A DNA stretch of 64,000 nucleotides from CAWBOV01 sp963790525 (GCA_963790525.1 CAWBOV010000003.1:558001-622000); one strand, 5' to 3'; counted from the stretch's first letter, positions 33,685 through 44,221 are shown. Notes: generated by a model from the sequence alone, not told the origin. Numbers and translations are program-made.

Positions 33685-33738
33685 ACGCTAGGACCGCCCA
33701 GTTGCCACTGGGTGTCCCGTTCGTTTCGCAAACGTTAC
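33685..33738 (-). promoter_or_regulatory. GlnR box and -10 of glnA1
   Basis: Read on the minus strand: GTAAC-N6-GAAAC-N6-GACAC-N6-GCAAC (33738 to 33701), which fits the published GlnR pattern gTnAC-n6-GaAAC-n6-GtnAC-n6-GaAAC in spacing and in most bases. Ten nt further on, TAGCGT (33690 to 33685) is a likely -10. GlnR is the nitrogen regulator of actinobacteria, so glnA1 is probably induced under nitrogen limitation. Confidence 0.8.
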
Positions 33739-33840
33739 GCACGCCTGTGGGCGCGGCCCGTGGCGGCTCGCGGAAACCTTGCTGTACCGATGCTGTAGAT
33801 GTCGTGTTCGGCGGCTGTGGGCGCGCCGGTGCGGGGTCGC

Positions 33841-34308
33841 TCAACCCTGGACGACGACGGTGTCGGTGACCCGTTCGTGCAGGCCGCGGTGGTCCTTGTC
33901 GAGGATGATCGCCGGAATGAAGATCATCAGCAGGACCGTCCGGATGATCGCCCGGCCGGCGTCGATCCGCGCGGAGGGCCGGTCGGTGCGGACCACCCGC
34001 AGGTTCAGCAGGCGCATCCCCAGGGTCTGGCCGGCAAGCATCATCCCGACCACGTAGTCGATCGCGAACGGGATCAGGCTCCACGTTCCGGGCAGGTGCG
34101 CCGCGAGGCCGGGCAACCCCTTGCGATGGACGAACAGCCCGGCGATGAACGCGGAGGCGAGCGAGTCGACGACGATCGCGGCGATCCTGCGCCCGGTCGG
34201 CGCGAGCGAGCCGGGACCGGCAGCGGGGAGGGCGAGGCGTGGCCGCCCCGCGCCCGGGAGCGCGGGATCGGCCGGGCGTGGGTTCTCCGCCGCGGGGGAG
34301 TCGGACAA
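33841..34308 (-). CDS. RDD family membrane protein
   Basis: 155 residues. A Pro-rich N-terminus is followed by PTGRRIAAIVVDSLASAFIAG, the R and D of the RDD family, then GQTLGMRLLNLRVVRTDRP and HERVTDTVVV, with three TM helices. Transport function has been proposed for the family but is unproven. It lies between glnA1 and the DUF4191 gene as in mycobacteria. It starts at 34308, 6 bp after the DUF4191 stop, so the two are likely cotranscribed. Confidence 0.85.
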   Translation of the reverse strand: MSDSPAAENPRPADPALPGAGRPRLALPAAGPGSLAPTGRRIAAIVVDSLASAFIAGLFVHRKGLPGLAAHLPGTWSLIPFAIDYVVGMMLAGQTLGMRLLNLRVVRTDRPSARIDAGRAIIRTVLLMIFIPAIILDKDHRGLHERVTDTVVVQG

Positions 34309-34314
34309 GTCGGG

Positions 34315-35079
34315 TCAGCTGCTGCTGCGGCGGCGCATGGTGCGCTGGACGTTGCGCATCTTCGCCCCGGCCGGCATCGGGCCCTGCGGGATGGGCATGC
34401 GGGCGGCGCCGAGGGCGGCGAGCTTGCGGTTCAGCGCCGTCACCTGCTCGCGGCTGAGGTTGCGCGGCAGGCGCACCAGGTGGCCGTTCAGCTTCTTCAG
34501 CGGCATCTCGCCCTCGCCGGTGCCGACGCTGATGTCGTAGATCGGCGTGTCACCCACGAGCCGGGACAGCCGCTTCTTCTCCTGGGCCAGGAGACCCTTG
34601 ATGCGCTGGGGGTTCCCTTCGGCGATCAGCACGATGCCCGGCCGCCCGGTGAGGCGGTGGACGGCGTCCAGCTGCGCGGTCGCGGCGACGGCCTCGGTGG
34701 TCTTCCAGTCGTTGCCCTTGAGGTTCTGCAACACGTACAGCGCGGCACCCGGCTGACCGTCGGCCTGCGAGTACGCCGCGGACTGCGCCCGGCGGCTGAA
34801 GATCAGCATGGCGCCGAGCAGGCCGGCGATGACCGCGACCGGGATGAAGTAGAACAGGTGGCCCGTGATCAGGACCGAGAGCGCGTAGACGACGCCTGCC
34901 GTGACCAGGAACGTCAGCGCCATGTAGGCGATGAGCCGCGAGTCGTTCTTGCGGGTCATCGAGAAGGCCTGCTTGATGGAGCGCCACTGGTCCCCGCGTG
35001 CCTGGCGCTTGGCGCTGCGCTCGGCCTTCTTCTCAGCCCGCGTGGGCTTGGCAGGCTTGTCCTGTGACGTCGTCGGCAT
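34315..35079 (-). CDS. DUF4191 membrane protein
   Basis: 254 residues. A very basic N-terminus (KPTRAEKKAERSAKRQARGD), two adjacent TM helices (LIAYMALTFLVTAGVVYALS, YFIPVAVIAGLLGAMLIF), then a soluble cytoplasmic domain with YVLQNLKGNDWKTTEAVA and RPGIVLIAEGNPQRIKGLL. This matches the conserved actinobacterial protein encoded between lipA and glnA1 in mycobacteria. Function unknown. ATG 35079 is chosen; an in-frame start at 35118 is possible. Confidence 0.85.
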   Translation of the reverse strand: MPTTSQDKPAKPTRAEKKAERSAKRQARGDQWRSIKQAFSMTRKNDSRLIAYMALTFLVTAGVVYALSVLITGHLFYFIPVAVIAGLLGAMLIFSRRAQSAAYSQADGQPGAALYVLQNLKGNDWKTTEAVAATAQLDAVHRLTGRPGIVLIAEGNPQRIKGLLAQEKKRLSRLVGDTPIYDISVGTGEGEMPLKKLNGHLVRLPRNLSREQVTALNRKLAALGAARMPIPQGPMPAGAKMRNVQRTMRRRSSS

Positions 35080-35127
35080 GAGTCTCAGGATAGGCGGTCG
35101 CCGGGGGTTCGGGCGCACCCGCCCGGA

Positions 35128-36054
35128 TCAGCTGCGGGCGTCGATCGCCTGCCGGTAGAGGCGGCCGGCGCGGTAGGACGAGCGCACGAGCGGCCCGCTC
35201 AGGACACCGGAGAAGCCGATCTCCTCGGCCTCCTCGGCCAGCTCGACGAACTCCTCCGGCTTCACCCAGCGCTCGACCGGGTGGTGGCGCGGGGACGGCC
35301 GCAGGTACTGGGTGATGGTGATCAGCTCGCAGCCGGCCTCGTGGAGGTCCGTCAGGGCCTGGCTGATCTCGGCCCGCTCCTCGCCCATGCCCAGGATCAG
35401 GTTCGACTTGGTGACGAGGCCGGCGGCGCGGGCAGCCGTGATGACGGCCAGCGACCGGTCGTAGCGGAACGCCGGGCGGATCCGCTTGAAGATCCGCGGC
35501 ACCGTCTCCACGTTGTGCGCGAGCACCTCGGGGCGCGAACCGAAGACCTCGGCGAGCTGCTCCGGGACGTTGTTGAAATCGGGGATGAGCAACTCCACGC
35601 CGGTGCCGGGGTTGAGGGTGTGGATGCGCCGCACGGTCTCGGCGTACAGCCACGCACCGCCGTCGGCGAGGTCGTCGCGCGCCACGCCGGTCACCGTCGC
35701 GTAGCGCAGCCCCATCGCCTGGACGCTCTCGGCCACCCGGCGCGGCTCGTCCCGGTCGAGCTCGTCGGGCTTGCCGGTGTCGATCTGGCAGAAGTCGCAG
35801 CGACGGGTGCACTGGGAACCGCCGATGAGGAACGTGGCCTCGCGGTCCTCCCAGCACTCGTAGATGTTGGGGCAGCCGGCCTCCTGGCACACGGTGTGCA
35901 GGCCTTCCCGCTTCACCAGAGCCTGCAACTCGGTGTACTCCGGGCCCATCTTCGCCCGCGTCTTGATCCACGCCGGTTTGCGCTCGATCGGGGTCTCGGT
36001 GTTGCGGGCCTCGATGCGCAGCAGACGACGGGTACCGGCGGGCGGAGTGGTCAC
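35128..36054 (-). CDS. lipA: lipoyl synthase
   Basis: 308 residues. Radical SAM enzyme inserting two sulfurs into octanoyl groups. The auxiliary cluster is C-x4-C-x5-C in VCQEAGCPNIYECW; the SAM cluster is CTRRCDFCQID (CxxxCxxC); the C-terminal RSSY motif is in GPLVRSSYRAG. GTG 36054 gives MTTPPAGTRRLL. The lipoyl-dependent sucB, lpdA and gcvT products are encoded in the same window, so supply and users of lipoate are neighbours. Confidence 0.97.
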   Translation of the reverse strand: MTTPPAGTRRLLRIEARNTETPIERKPAWIKTRAKMGPEYTELQALVKREGLHTVCQEAGCPNIYECWEDREATFLIGGSQCTRRCDFCQIDTGKPDELDRDEPRRVAESVQAMGLRYATVTGVARDDLADGGAWLYAETVRRIHTLNPGTGVELLIPDFNNVPEQLAEVFGSRPEVLAHNVETVPRIFKRIRPAFRYDRSLAVITAARAAGLVTKSNLILGMGEERAEISQALTDLHEAGCELITITQYLRPSPRHHPVERWVKPEEFVELAEEAEEIGFSGVLSGPLVRSSYRAGRLYRQAIDARS

Positions 36055-36113
36055 CGGCTCAGCCTACGTCGGGGCGGCACCGGGGCGCTGTGCGCGCCGT
36101 CACGGTCGCGCGC

Positions 36114-36599
36114 TCAGGCGGTGGCGAGCAGGAGGTGCCCGGCGAAGGCGATCAGGGCGAGCAGTACGACGCCGATGACCAGCCGGGCGATCCAGCCCCT
36201 GGTGTCGGCGTGCGCGTCCAGCGCGGAGATGGTCGCGACGCCCACGACGACGATCACCGCGATCACCAGCGCGATGCCGAGTGCGCTCCCGGTCGTGCCG
36301 CAGGCCAGGCCCTTGGCGCCGCTCGCGCAGGTGACCCGCGCGACGAGGACGAGGGACGTCAGGAACCCGGCACCGATGCCGATGATCCAGAACAGGACCA
36401 CGCTGACGCGGAGCGCGATGCTGGACTCGTGCTTGATCGCCGCCCGGCGGGTGCTCGGGCGGCGGCGGCGCCGGGGATCCAGCTCGGGCGGCAGGGGTGT
36501 CGTCGGCGGGATCGCCCCCGGCGTGCCGGGAGCCGGCGGCACGCGCGAGGCCGGAGGCTCGAAGGGCACGCTGGACTGCTGGATGCCGTTGAAGTCCAT
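36114..36599 (-). CDS. membrane protein with three C-terminal TM helices
   Basis: 161 residues. Pro-rich N-terminus (about 1-40), a basic stretch PRRRRRPSTRRAA, then three hydrophobic helices (SVVLFWIIGIGAGFLTSLVLV, LGIALVIAVIVVVGVATIS, RLVIGVVLLALIAFAGHLLL). Two Cys flank a short loop (VTCASGAKGLACG). It lies between lipB and lipA, same strand, 10 bp after the lipB stop. No family recognised. Confidence 0.75.
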   Translation of the reverse strand: MDFNGIQQSSVPFEPPASRVPPAPGTPGAIPPTTPLPPELDPRRRRRPSTRRAAIKHESSIALRVSVVLFWIIGIGAGFLTSLVLVARVTCASGAKGLACGTTGSALGIALVIAVIVVVGVATISALDAHADTRGWIARLVIGVVLLALIAFAGHLLLATA

Positions 36600-36609
36600 G
36601 TCCGGCCGC

Positions 36610-37308
36610 TCAGACCCGGCTCGCGGCGAGCGGCTGCCGTACCGCGCCGCCGTCGATGCCGAGATCGTCGGCCTGGCCGACGGGCTCGAGGAGCGTGCCC
36701 AGGTGCCGCTCGAGCACGGGAAGGACGTCGTCGACCCTCACATCGGAGCCGAGTTCCGCCGACAGCGAGGTGACACCGACGTCGGGCAGCCCGCAGGCGA
36801 CGATGTTGTCGTAGGCATCCAGCACCGGGTTGCAGTTGAGCGCGAAGCCGTGCAACGTGACGCCACGCGACACCCGGATGCCGATCGCGGCGATCTTGCG
36901 CTCCGGACGGGTGGAGGTGGCTTGGAGCCAGACACCGCTGCGCCCGGGCACCCGCACGGTCTCCAGCCCGAGCTCGCTGCACACGTCGATGAGCATCGCC
37001 TCGATACGGCGGACATAGGCCACGACGTCCATCGGCTCGGAGAGCGCCAGGATCGGGTAGCCGACGATCTGGCCGGGTCCGTGCCACGTGATCTTGCCGC
37101 CGCGGTCGACGTCGATGACCGGAGTGCCGTCGAAGGGGCGTTCCCACGCCTCGGTGCGGCGCCCGGCCGTGTAGACGGGAGGGTGCTCGAGCAGCAGTAC
37201 CGTGTCGCCGATCCGGCCCTCGACCCGTGCGTCGTGGAGTTCGCGCTGCTGCTGCCACGCCTGCTCATAGGGGACGAGTCCCGCCCGGATCACCGTCACG
37301 TCAGCCAC
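36610..37308 (-). CDS. lipB: octanoyltransferase
   Basis: 232 residues. Moves octanoyl from acyl carrier protein to apo-lipoyl domains, before LipA acts. Motifs are LLLEHPPVYTAGRRTE, GGKITWHGPGQIVGYPIL, the catalytic Lys in RPERKIAAIGIRVSRGVTLHG, and the catalytic Cys in YDNIVACGLPDVGVTSL. The start at 37308 gives MADVTVIRAG. lipB and lipA are on the same strand with one membrane gene between. Confidence 0.95.
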   Translation of the reverse strand: MADVTVIRAGLVPYEQAWQQQRELHDARVEGRIGDTVLLLEHPPVYTAGRRTEAWERPFDGTPVIDVDRGGKITWHGPGQIVGYPILALSEPMDVVAYVRRIEAMLIDVCSELGLETVRVPGRSGVWLQATSTRPERKIAAIGIRVSRGVTLHGFALNCNPVLDAYDNIVACGLPDVGVTSLSAELGSDVRVDDVLPVLERHLGTLLEPVGQADDLGIDGGAVRQPLAASRV

Positions 37309-37378
37309 GCGGCGAGGATACGCCGAGCGGATGGGACCCGCGTTCGGCCTACACCCACCGCACAGGAGCGGCTGCGGC

Positions 37379-38107
37379 TCACAGCAGACGCGGTTCGATG
37401 CGGGTCTCGACCGCGGTGCCGTCGGCGGCGCGCTCGACCCGGTAGACGCCCTTGCCCTCCCGCTCGCTGACCGCCTCGGCGAACTCGGTGCCCCGGTAGA
37501 GCACGCCGGTGCCGTCGTCGGTGGCGTAGCCGGCGGGCAGCGTGCCCGCGGCGATGAGCGACTGGAACAGCGGGCGGCGCTGCTTCTCCGAGTCGTAGTG
37601 CACCCCGTTGGAGAAGGGCACGAGGGCCAGGCCGTTGTCGATCGAGCGCAGCTGCGGCCCGAAGGAGTCGGTGGGGCCGCCGATGTGCCAGCAGATCGAG
37701 CCCGCGCTGACCCCCGTGAGCACCACGCCCGCCTGCCACGCCTCGCGCATCACCTCGTCGACGCCGTGCAGTCTCCACATGGCCAGCAGCCCGGCGACGC
37801 TCCCGCCGAACACCCAGATCACGTCCTGGGACAGCAGATGATCGCGGATGTCCTCGACGTTGGGCATGAGGAACAGCTGCAGGTGCGACGCCTCGAGTCC
37901 GCGCAGGTGGGCCGCGTTGTAGAACTCGAGGATCGACGCCGGGTTGTCGCCACCGGCCGTGCCCAGGTAGCAGACGCGCGGCGCCCGTCCGGTGACACCG
38001 GCCAGCTCGATGGCGTACTCGGTGAGCGGGCCGACCTCCCAGCGCGTGCGGCGGCCGGGGACGATGCCCCCGGAGGTGGCGAGGATCGTCGGCTGGTCGG
38101 CAGGCAT
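37379..38107 (-). CDS. pepE: peptidase E, S51 family
   Basis: 242 residues. Serine peptidase for N-terminal aspartyl dipeptides, with the GATase-like fold. The nucleophile elbow is GVVLTGVSAGSICWHIGG, and the preceding strand is DVIWVFGGSVAGLLAMW. DSFGPQLRSIDNGLALVPFSNGVHYD contains the Asp/His region. Cytoplasmic. ATG 38107 (MPADQPTILATSGG). It is divergent from the kinase gene with a 77-bp gap. Confidence 0.8.
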   Translation of the reverse strand: MPADQPTILATSGGIVPGRRTRWEVGPLTEYAIELAGVTGRAPRVCYLGTAGGDNPASILEFYNAAHLRGLEASHLQLFLMPNVEDIRDHLLSQDVIWVFGGSVAGLLAMWRLHGVDEVMREAWQAGVVLTGVSAGSICWHIGGPTDSFGPQLRSIDNGLALVPFSNGVHYDSEKQRRPLFQSLIAAGTLPAGYATDDGTGVLYRGTEFAEAVSEREGKGVYRVERAADGTAVETRIEPRLL

Positions 38108-38184
38108 GCCGTCACCTTAGAGCCGGCGGCCGGGTGATCCGGCCTGTGGACAACGTCGGCGGGTCGTCCGCCGACGGTGCAATT

Positions 38185-39855
38185 ATGACCGCTATGACGA
38201 CCATCGCCTGGAAGATCCCGGGGTATCACGCCCATGAGCTGATCGGGCACGGTGCGTCCGGCCAGGTCTGGCGCGGAGTCACGAGCCGGACGGGGGAGCC
38301 GATCGCCCTCAAGCGGCTGCGATCGGCTGATCCGGCCGTGCTCCGCGCCGCGCGGGCGGAGGCGGCGCTGCTGTCCGCGCTGGACCATCCGCACCTGATC
38401 CGCCTGCACGACCTGGTCCCGCACGGCGCCGATCTGGTCCTCGTCCTGGAACTCGCCGACGGGGGATCGCTGGCCGAACTCCTGCGGCGGCGGGGGCGGC
38501 TGTCGCCGGGGGAGACGGTGAGCGCGATCGCCCCGGTGGCCGCGGCGCTGGCGTACGCGCACGAGCGGACCGTGGTCCACGCCGACGTCTCCGCTGCGAA
38601 TGTGCTCTTCCGCGCCGACGGTCACCCGCTGCTGGCGGATCTCGGGCTGGCGCGCCTCGTCGGCGCCACCGGGCCGCCGGCGGCCACCCTCGCGTACCTG
38701 GATCCGACGGTCGCGGCCGGCGGCGCGCCGGGCGCTCCGAGCGACGTGTTCGCGGTGGCGGCCGTCGCCCTGCACGCGCTCACCGGCGCCCCCGCCTGGC
38801 TCGGCGCGGCACCCGAGCAGCTGCTCACGACGGCAGCGACCGGCGAGATCGCCGACCTGGAGCGCCGCCTGGCCGGTCTGCCCGAACCACTGGTCGCCGT
38901 CGTCCGCCGTGGGCTGTCCGTGCAGCCGTATGCGCGGGGAACGGCCGCCGAGTTCGCCCTCGACCTGCGGCACGCCGTCGCGCCGGTGCCCATCGAGCTC
39001 GCGGCCGGCCGGATCGATCGTGCCGAGGATGTCGCTGCGCGCCGGGTGGACGGGGCGCATCGACCCCGGCACGCCGCCGCTCCCGCGCCGGCCCGGCCGG
39101 TGTCCCGCGCGGGAGCCGAGCCCGGCCGTCCGGCGTTCACCCGTCCGGATGCCGATGGTTCCGCGGCGACCGGGGCGGCCGCGCTGGTGCACACCCACGC
39201 GGTCGCGCGCCGCATCCGGCCCTCGCCCGCGCCGCCCGCCGGACGCCTGCGGATGCCCGCCGCACGACCGCTCACGGCGTGGCTGTCGATCGTCGGCGCG
39301 CTCGCCGGTCTGGCGGTCCTGGCCATGCTGTTCGCCGGACGGGGCCGATCTCCGGCACAGGCGGCGGTCCAGTCCGCGGCCGGCGCGCCCGCCCACGGCA
39401 CCCAGGGCCCACCCTCGGTCGCGGTCTCGCCCTCGGTCGCAGCTCGGGCGACGGCCCGTCCGTCCGAGAGCTCGGCTGGCAGCGCGTCCTGGGACGAGAT
39501 CCTGGCCCGGCTCGATGCCCGCAGGGAGCGCGCTTTCGCGACCGCCGACGCCACAGCGCTGAGTGGGGTGTACCCGCCCGGTGTCCTGCTGGCCCAGGAC
39601 CGGGCGACCCTGACTCGGCTGGTTCCCGCAGAATGCGCGCTCGTGGGGCTACGGACCACCTACGCTTCGCTCCACGTCGCAGCGCGGGCGGACGGCACCG
39701 TCACGATCCGCACACGGGCCACCCTGGCGCGGGCGACACTGACCTGCGGCGGGGTCCGCACGACGACCACCGCGGCGCGCGGTCCGACCGCGCTCACCCT
39801 GACGCTGATCCGCGGGCCCGGCGGTTACCGGATCGGGAGCATCAGGACGGGATGA
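38185..39855 (+). CDS. atypical membrane Ser/Thr protein kinase
   Basis: 556 residues. Kinase domain about 10-275: glycine loop LIGHGASGQVWRG, Lys in EPIALKRLR, catalytic loop VVHADVSAANVLF (HAD for HRD, Ser where the catalytic Lys of DLKPxN lies) and LLADLGLARL (DLG for DFG). A Pro/Ala-rich juxtamembrane region leads to one TM helix (WLSIVGALAGLAVLAMLFAG, about 365-385) and an extracytoplasmic domain of about 170 residues with two Cys (VPAECALVG, LTCGG). The degenerate motifs suggest low or unusual kinase activity. ATG 38185 or 38194 may be used. Confidence 0.82.
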   Translation: MTAMTTIAWKIPGYHAHELIGHGASGQVWRGVTSRTGEPIALKRLRSADPAVLRAARAEAALLSALDHPHLIRLHDLVPHGADLVLVLELADGGSLAELLRRRGRLSPGETVSAIAPVAAALAYAHERTVVHADVSAANVLFRADGHPLLADLGLARLVGATGPPAATLAYLDPTVAAGGAPGAPSDVFAVAAVALHALTGAPAWLGAAPEQLLTTAATGEIADLERRLAGLPEPLVAVVRRGLSVQPYARGTAAEFALDLRHAVAPVPIELAAGRIDRAEDVAARRVDGAHRPRHAAAPAPARPVSRAGAEPGRPAFTRPDADGSAATGAAALVHTHAVARRIRPSPAPPAGRLRMPAARPLTAWLSIVGALAGLAVLAMLFAGRGRSPAQAAVQSAAGAPAHGTQGPPSVAVSPSVAARATARPSESSAGSASWDEILARLDARRERAFATADATALSGVYPPGVLLAQDRATLTRLVPAECALVGLRTTYASLHVAARADGTVTIRTRATLARATLTCGGVRTTTTAARGPTALTLTLIRGPGGYRIGSIRTG

Positions 39856-39874
39856 CGCTCCCCGTCCGCGAAGC

Positions 39875-40771
39875 TCAGTCCAGAGCCGCGTGCAGCGCGC
39901 CGGCGAGGTCAGGGTGGACGAAGTCGTAGCCGCTGTCGGTGAGCACCTTGGGGATCGCCCGCTGGCCGGCGAGCACGCCCTCGTCGGCGAAGCGCCCGAG
40001 CACCAGACGCAGCCCGAAGCCAGGGGCCGGGAACAGGGCCGGCCGGTGCAGGATCGCGGCCATCTGCGCGACGAACTCGGCCTGCGGGACGGGCGTCGGG
40101 CCGGTCAGGTTCACGGCGCCGGCGATGTCGGCGGTCAGCAGGTGCGTGATCGCCCCGATCTCGTCCGCGAGCGAGATCCACGGCTGGTACTGCCTGCCGC
40201 TGCCGAGCTTGCCGCCGAGGCCCGCCTTGACCAGCGGCACCAGTCGGCCCATGAGCCCGCCCGAGCGGGCGAGGACGAGGCCGGTCCGCAGATGTGCCAC
40301 GCGGGTGTGGCCCGCCGATTCTGCCGGGGCGGTGGCCCGCTCCCACTGGGCGCAGACGTCGGCGAGGAAGCCGGCACCGGCGGGCGCCGATTCGACGACG
40401 ACGCGGTCTCCGGTGTCGCCGTAGTACCCCACGGCGGAGGCGGACAACAACGTCGCGGGCGCGTCCGGCCCCAGCGCGGCGATCGTCCGCGCGATGGTCC
40501 CGGTCGTGGTGAGGCGGCTGTCGAGGATCACGCGCTGATAGGAGGACGTCCAGCGGTGGTCGCCCACCCCGGCCCCGCTGAGGTTGACGACCGCGTCCGC
40601 TCCGGCGAGGTCGCCCGGGTCGAGCCGGCCGGCGTCCGGATCCCAGGATCGCTCGTGCTCCGAGGCCGCGGGACGGCGCACGAGGACACGCAGTTCGTGA
40701 CCGTCACGCTGCAGCGATTCGCGCAGCGCCGAGCCGATGAGGCCGGAGGCGCCGGCCAGGACGATCAGCAT
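39875..40771 (-). CDS. TIGR01777 family NAD(P)-binding epimerase-like protein
   Basis: 298 residues of the extended SDR fold. Nucleotide motif VLAGASGLIGSALRESL; NLSGAGVGDHRWTSSYQRVIL; the SDR Tyr/Lys region is replaced by SASAVGYYGDTGD; the C-terminal DUF1731-type end has PVPQAEFVAQMAAILHRP and FGLRLVLGRFADEGVLAGQRAIP. The family is widespread, and its reaction is not known. It is 8 bp downstream of sucB, as in mycobacteria next to dlaT and lipB. Confidence 0.88.
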   Translation of the reverse strand: MLIVLAGASGLIGSALRESLQRDGHELRVLVRRPAASEHERSWDPDAGRLDPGDLAGADAVVNLSGAGVGDHRWTSSYQRVILDSRLTTTGTIARTIAALGPDAPATLLSASAVGYYGDTGDRVVVESAPAGAGFLADVCAQWERATAPAESAGHTRVAHLRTGLVLARSGGLMGRLVPLVKAGLGGKLGSGRQYQPWISLADEIGAITHLLTADIAGAVNLTGPTPVPQAEFVAQMAAILHRPALFPAPGFGLRLVLGRFADEGVLAGQRAIPKVLTDSGYDFVHPDLAGALHAALD

Positions 40772-40779
40772 CGGCGGCC

Positions 40780-42264
<1,485 letters not shown>

Positions 42265-42323
42265 GGCAGGCGGCACTCCTTCAGATGTGCAGGGTGAGTC
42301 GAGGAAACGGCAGCGGGAGAAGA

Positions 42324-43703
42324 CTAGTCGTGCACGTGCAACGGCTTGCCGGCCAGTGCCATGTGGGCCTCGCCGAGCGCCTCGGACTGCGTCGGGTGCG
42401 GGTGGACGAGCGCGGCGACCTCGGCCGGCAGCGCCTCCCAGTTGTAGATGAGCTGCGCCTCCGCGACGAGCTCGCCGACCCGGCTGCCGACCATGTGCAC
42501 GCCGAGGACCTGGCCCTCCTTGAGCGCGACCAGCTTCACCGCGCCCTTGGTCTTGAGGATCTGGCTCTTGCCGTTCCCCGCGAGGTCGTAGGTCAGCGTG
42601 CTGATCTTGTCCGAGCCGTACCGCTCGACCGCCTGGGCCTCGGTCAGCCCGACGGAGGCCACCTCGGGCTCGGAGTAGGTGATGCGCGGGACGCCGTAGT
42701 AGTCGATCGGGACGACCGGGAGACCGACGATGTGCTCGGCCACGAGGATGCCCTCCGCGAAGCCCACGTGCGCCAGCTGCAGGGTCGGGATCAGGTCACC
42801 GACCGCGTAGACGCCGGGGACGTTCGTGCGGCAGTACTCGTCGACGAGGACGAAGCCGCGGTCCATCGTGATGCCGGCTTCCTCGTAGCCCAGGCCGGAC
42901 GATGTCGGACCGCGACCCACCGCGACCAGGAGCAGATCGGCCTGCACGGTCTCGCCGTTCTCCAGGCTCACCGTCACGCCGGCGTCGGTGCGCTCGACCC
43001 CGGCGAAGCGGGCACCGAGCTTCTGCTTGATGCCGCGGCGGCGGAAGGCGCGCTCCAGCTGCTTGGAGTTGGCCTCGTCCTCCAGCGGCACCAGGTGCGG
43101 CAGCGCCTCGACGATCGTGACCTCGGCCCCGAAGGACTTCCAGACGCTGGCGAACTCACAGCCGATCACTCCACCGCCGAGCACGACGGCCGAGCTGGGT
43201 ACCCAGTCCATCTTCAGGGCCTGGTCGCTGGTGATGATGCGCTCGCCGTCCAGTTCGAGGCCGGGCAGGCTGCGGGCGTACGAGCCGGTGGCGAGGACGA
43301 CGTTCTTGCCGGTGTAGGTGTCGTCACCGACCGCGACCGTGGTCGGCGAGACCAGACGCCCCTCGCCCTGGACGACGTTGATCTTGCGGCTCTTGATCAG
43401 ACCCTGCAGGCCCTTGTACAGCCCGCCGACGACGCCGTCCTTGTAGGTGTTCACACCGGCCATGTCGATGCCCTCGAAGGCCGTCTTGACGCCGAACTGC
43501 GAACTCTCCCGTGAGGAGTCGGCGACCTCGGCCGCGTGCAGGAGCGCCTTGGTCGGGACGCAGCCCCGGTGCAGACAGGTGCCGCCGACCTCCGCCTTCT
43601 CGACCATGACGACGTCGAGCCCCAGCTCTGCCCCGCGCAGAGCGGCGGCGTACCCGCCGCTGCCCGCACCGAGGATGACCAGGTCGGCTTGAATCTCACT
43701 CAC
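42324..43703 (-). CDS. lpdA: dihydrolipoyl dehydrogenase (E3)
   Basis: 459 residues. FAD enzyme reoxidising lipoamide. FAD motif LVILGAGSGGYAAALRGAELG, redox disulfide GGTCLHRGCVPTKALLHAAE, NAD motif VVLGGGVIGCEFASVWKSFG, second FAD contact GVYAVGDLIPTLQLAH and the C-terminal HPHPTQSEALGEA with the catalytic His-Glu dyad. GTG 43703 is the preferred start because GGAG lies at proper distance; ATG 43709 touches the GGAG. Operon lpdA-sucB-TIGR01777. Confidence 0.95.
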   Translation of the reverse strand: MSEIQADLVILGAGSGGYAAALRGAELGLDVVMVEKAEVGGTCLHRGCVPTKALLHAAEVADSSRESSQFGVKTAFEGIDMAGVNTYKDGVVGGLYKGLQGLIKSRKINVVQGEGRLVSPTTVAVGDDTYTGKNVVLATGSYARSLPGLELDGERIITSDQALKMDWVPSSAVVLGGGVIGCEFASVWKSFGAEVTIVEALPHLVPLEDEANSKQLERAFRRRGIKQKLGARFAGVERTDAGVTVSLENGETVQADLLLVAVGRGPTSSGLGYEEAGITMDRGFVLVDEYCRTNVPGVYAVGDLIPTLQLAHVGFAEGILVAEHIVGLPVVPIDYYGVPRITYSEPEVASVGLTEAQAVERYGSDKISTLTYDLAGNGKSQILKTKGAVKLVALKEGQVLGVHMVGSRVGELVAEAQLIYNWEALPAEVAALVHPHPTQSEALGEAHMALAGKPLHVHD

Positions 43704-43867
43704 GGGCATCTCCTGCACTGAAGTCAGCTCTGCTGACGTCGGGGTTACATCGAAGGTCCGTGACCATCTTGGCACTGTCGGTAACCTGGCGGCTACGACG
43801 GCACAGTGTTCTTGGCCGCTTTCGCCCACCGCGTAAGCAGGACCCGACGACGATGGAGGTTCCACCG

Positions 43868-44221
43868 GTGGCGATCTTCGGCCGGCGCGGCAAGAACCGA
43901 CCCGGTACCACTCGCGGCGCGTCCTCGGGCGACATCGCGCACCTCGAGCAGTTCGCCCGGACCCGCGGCGGCGTCGAGGCCTACCTGGAGCCGAGGACGA
44001 CGGTCACCGAGACCACGCTGGTCCTGGTCGCGGCCGACGGCGAGTGGACCCGCCGGCGGATCGCCGGCCCGGATGCGGCCGTCGAGTTCACCCGCAAGCG
44101 CGCCATGCCGCTCTACGACGCCGGCAAGGTCGGCTACCCCCAGCGGATGCGCGACTGGACCGCCCGGCGCAAGGACACCGGACAGACCGGGCCGCCCGGT
44201 GCGGCGGGTCCGTCGGTGTGA
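43868..44221 (+). CDS. hypothetical protein, 117 residues
   Basis: Starts GTG 43868 (MAIFGRRGKNRPGTTRG) with GAGG at 7-nt spacing. A basic N-terminus is followed by LEQFARTRGGVEAYLEPRT, TTLVLVAADGEWTRRRIAG and KVGYPQRMRDWTARRKD, a compact alpha/beta protein that is conserved in related genomes to my recollection but has no assigned role. The stop overlaps the GTG of the next gene, so both are coupled. It is divergent from lpdA. Confidence 0.75.
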   Translation: MAIFGRRGKNRPGTTRGASSGDIAHLEQFARTRGGVEAYLEPRTTVTETTLVLVAADGEWTRRRIAGPDAAVEFTRKRAMPLYDAGKVGYPQRMRDWTARRKDTGQTGPPGAAGPSV

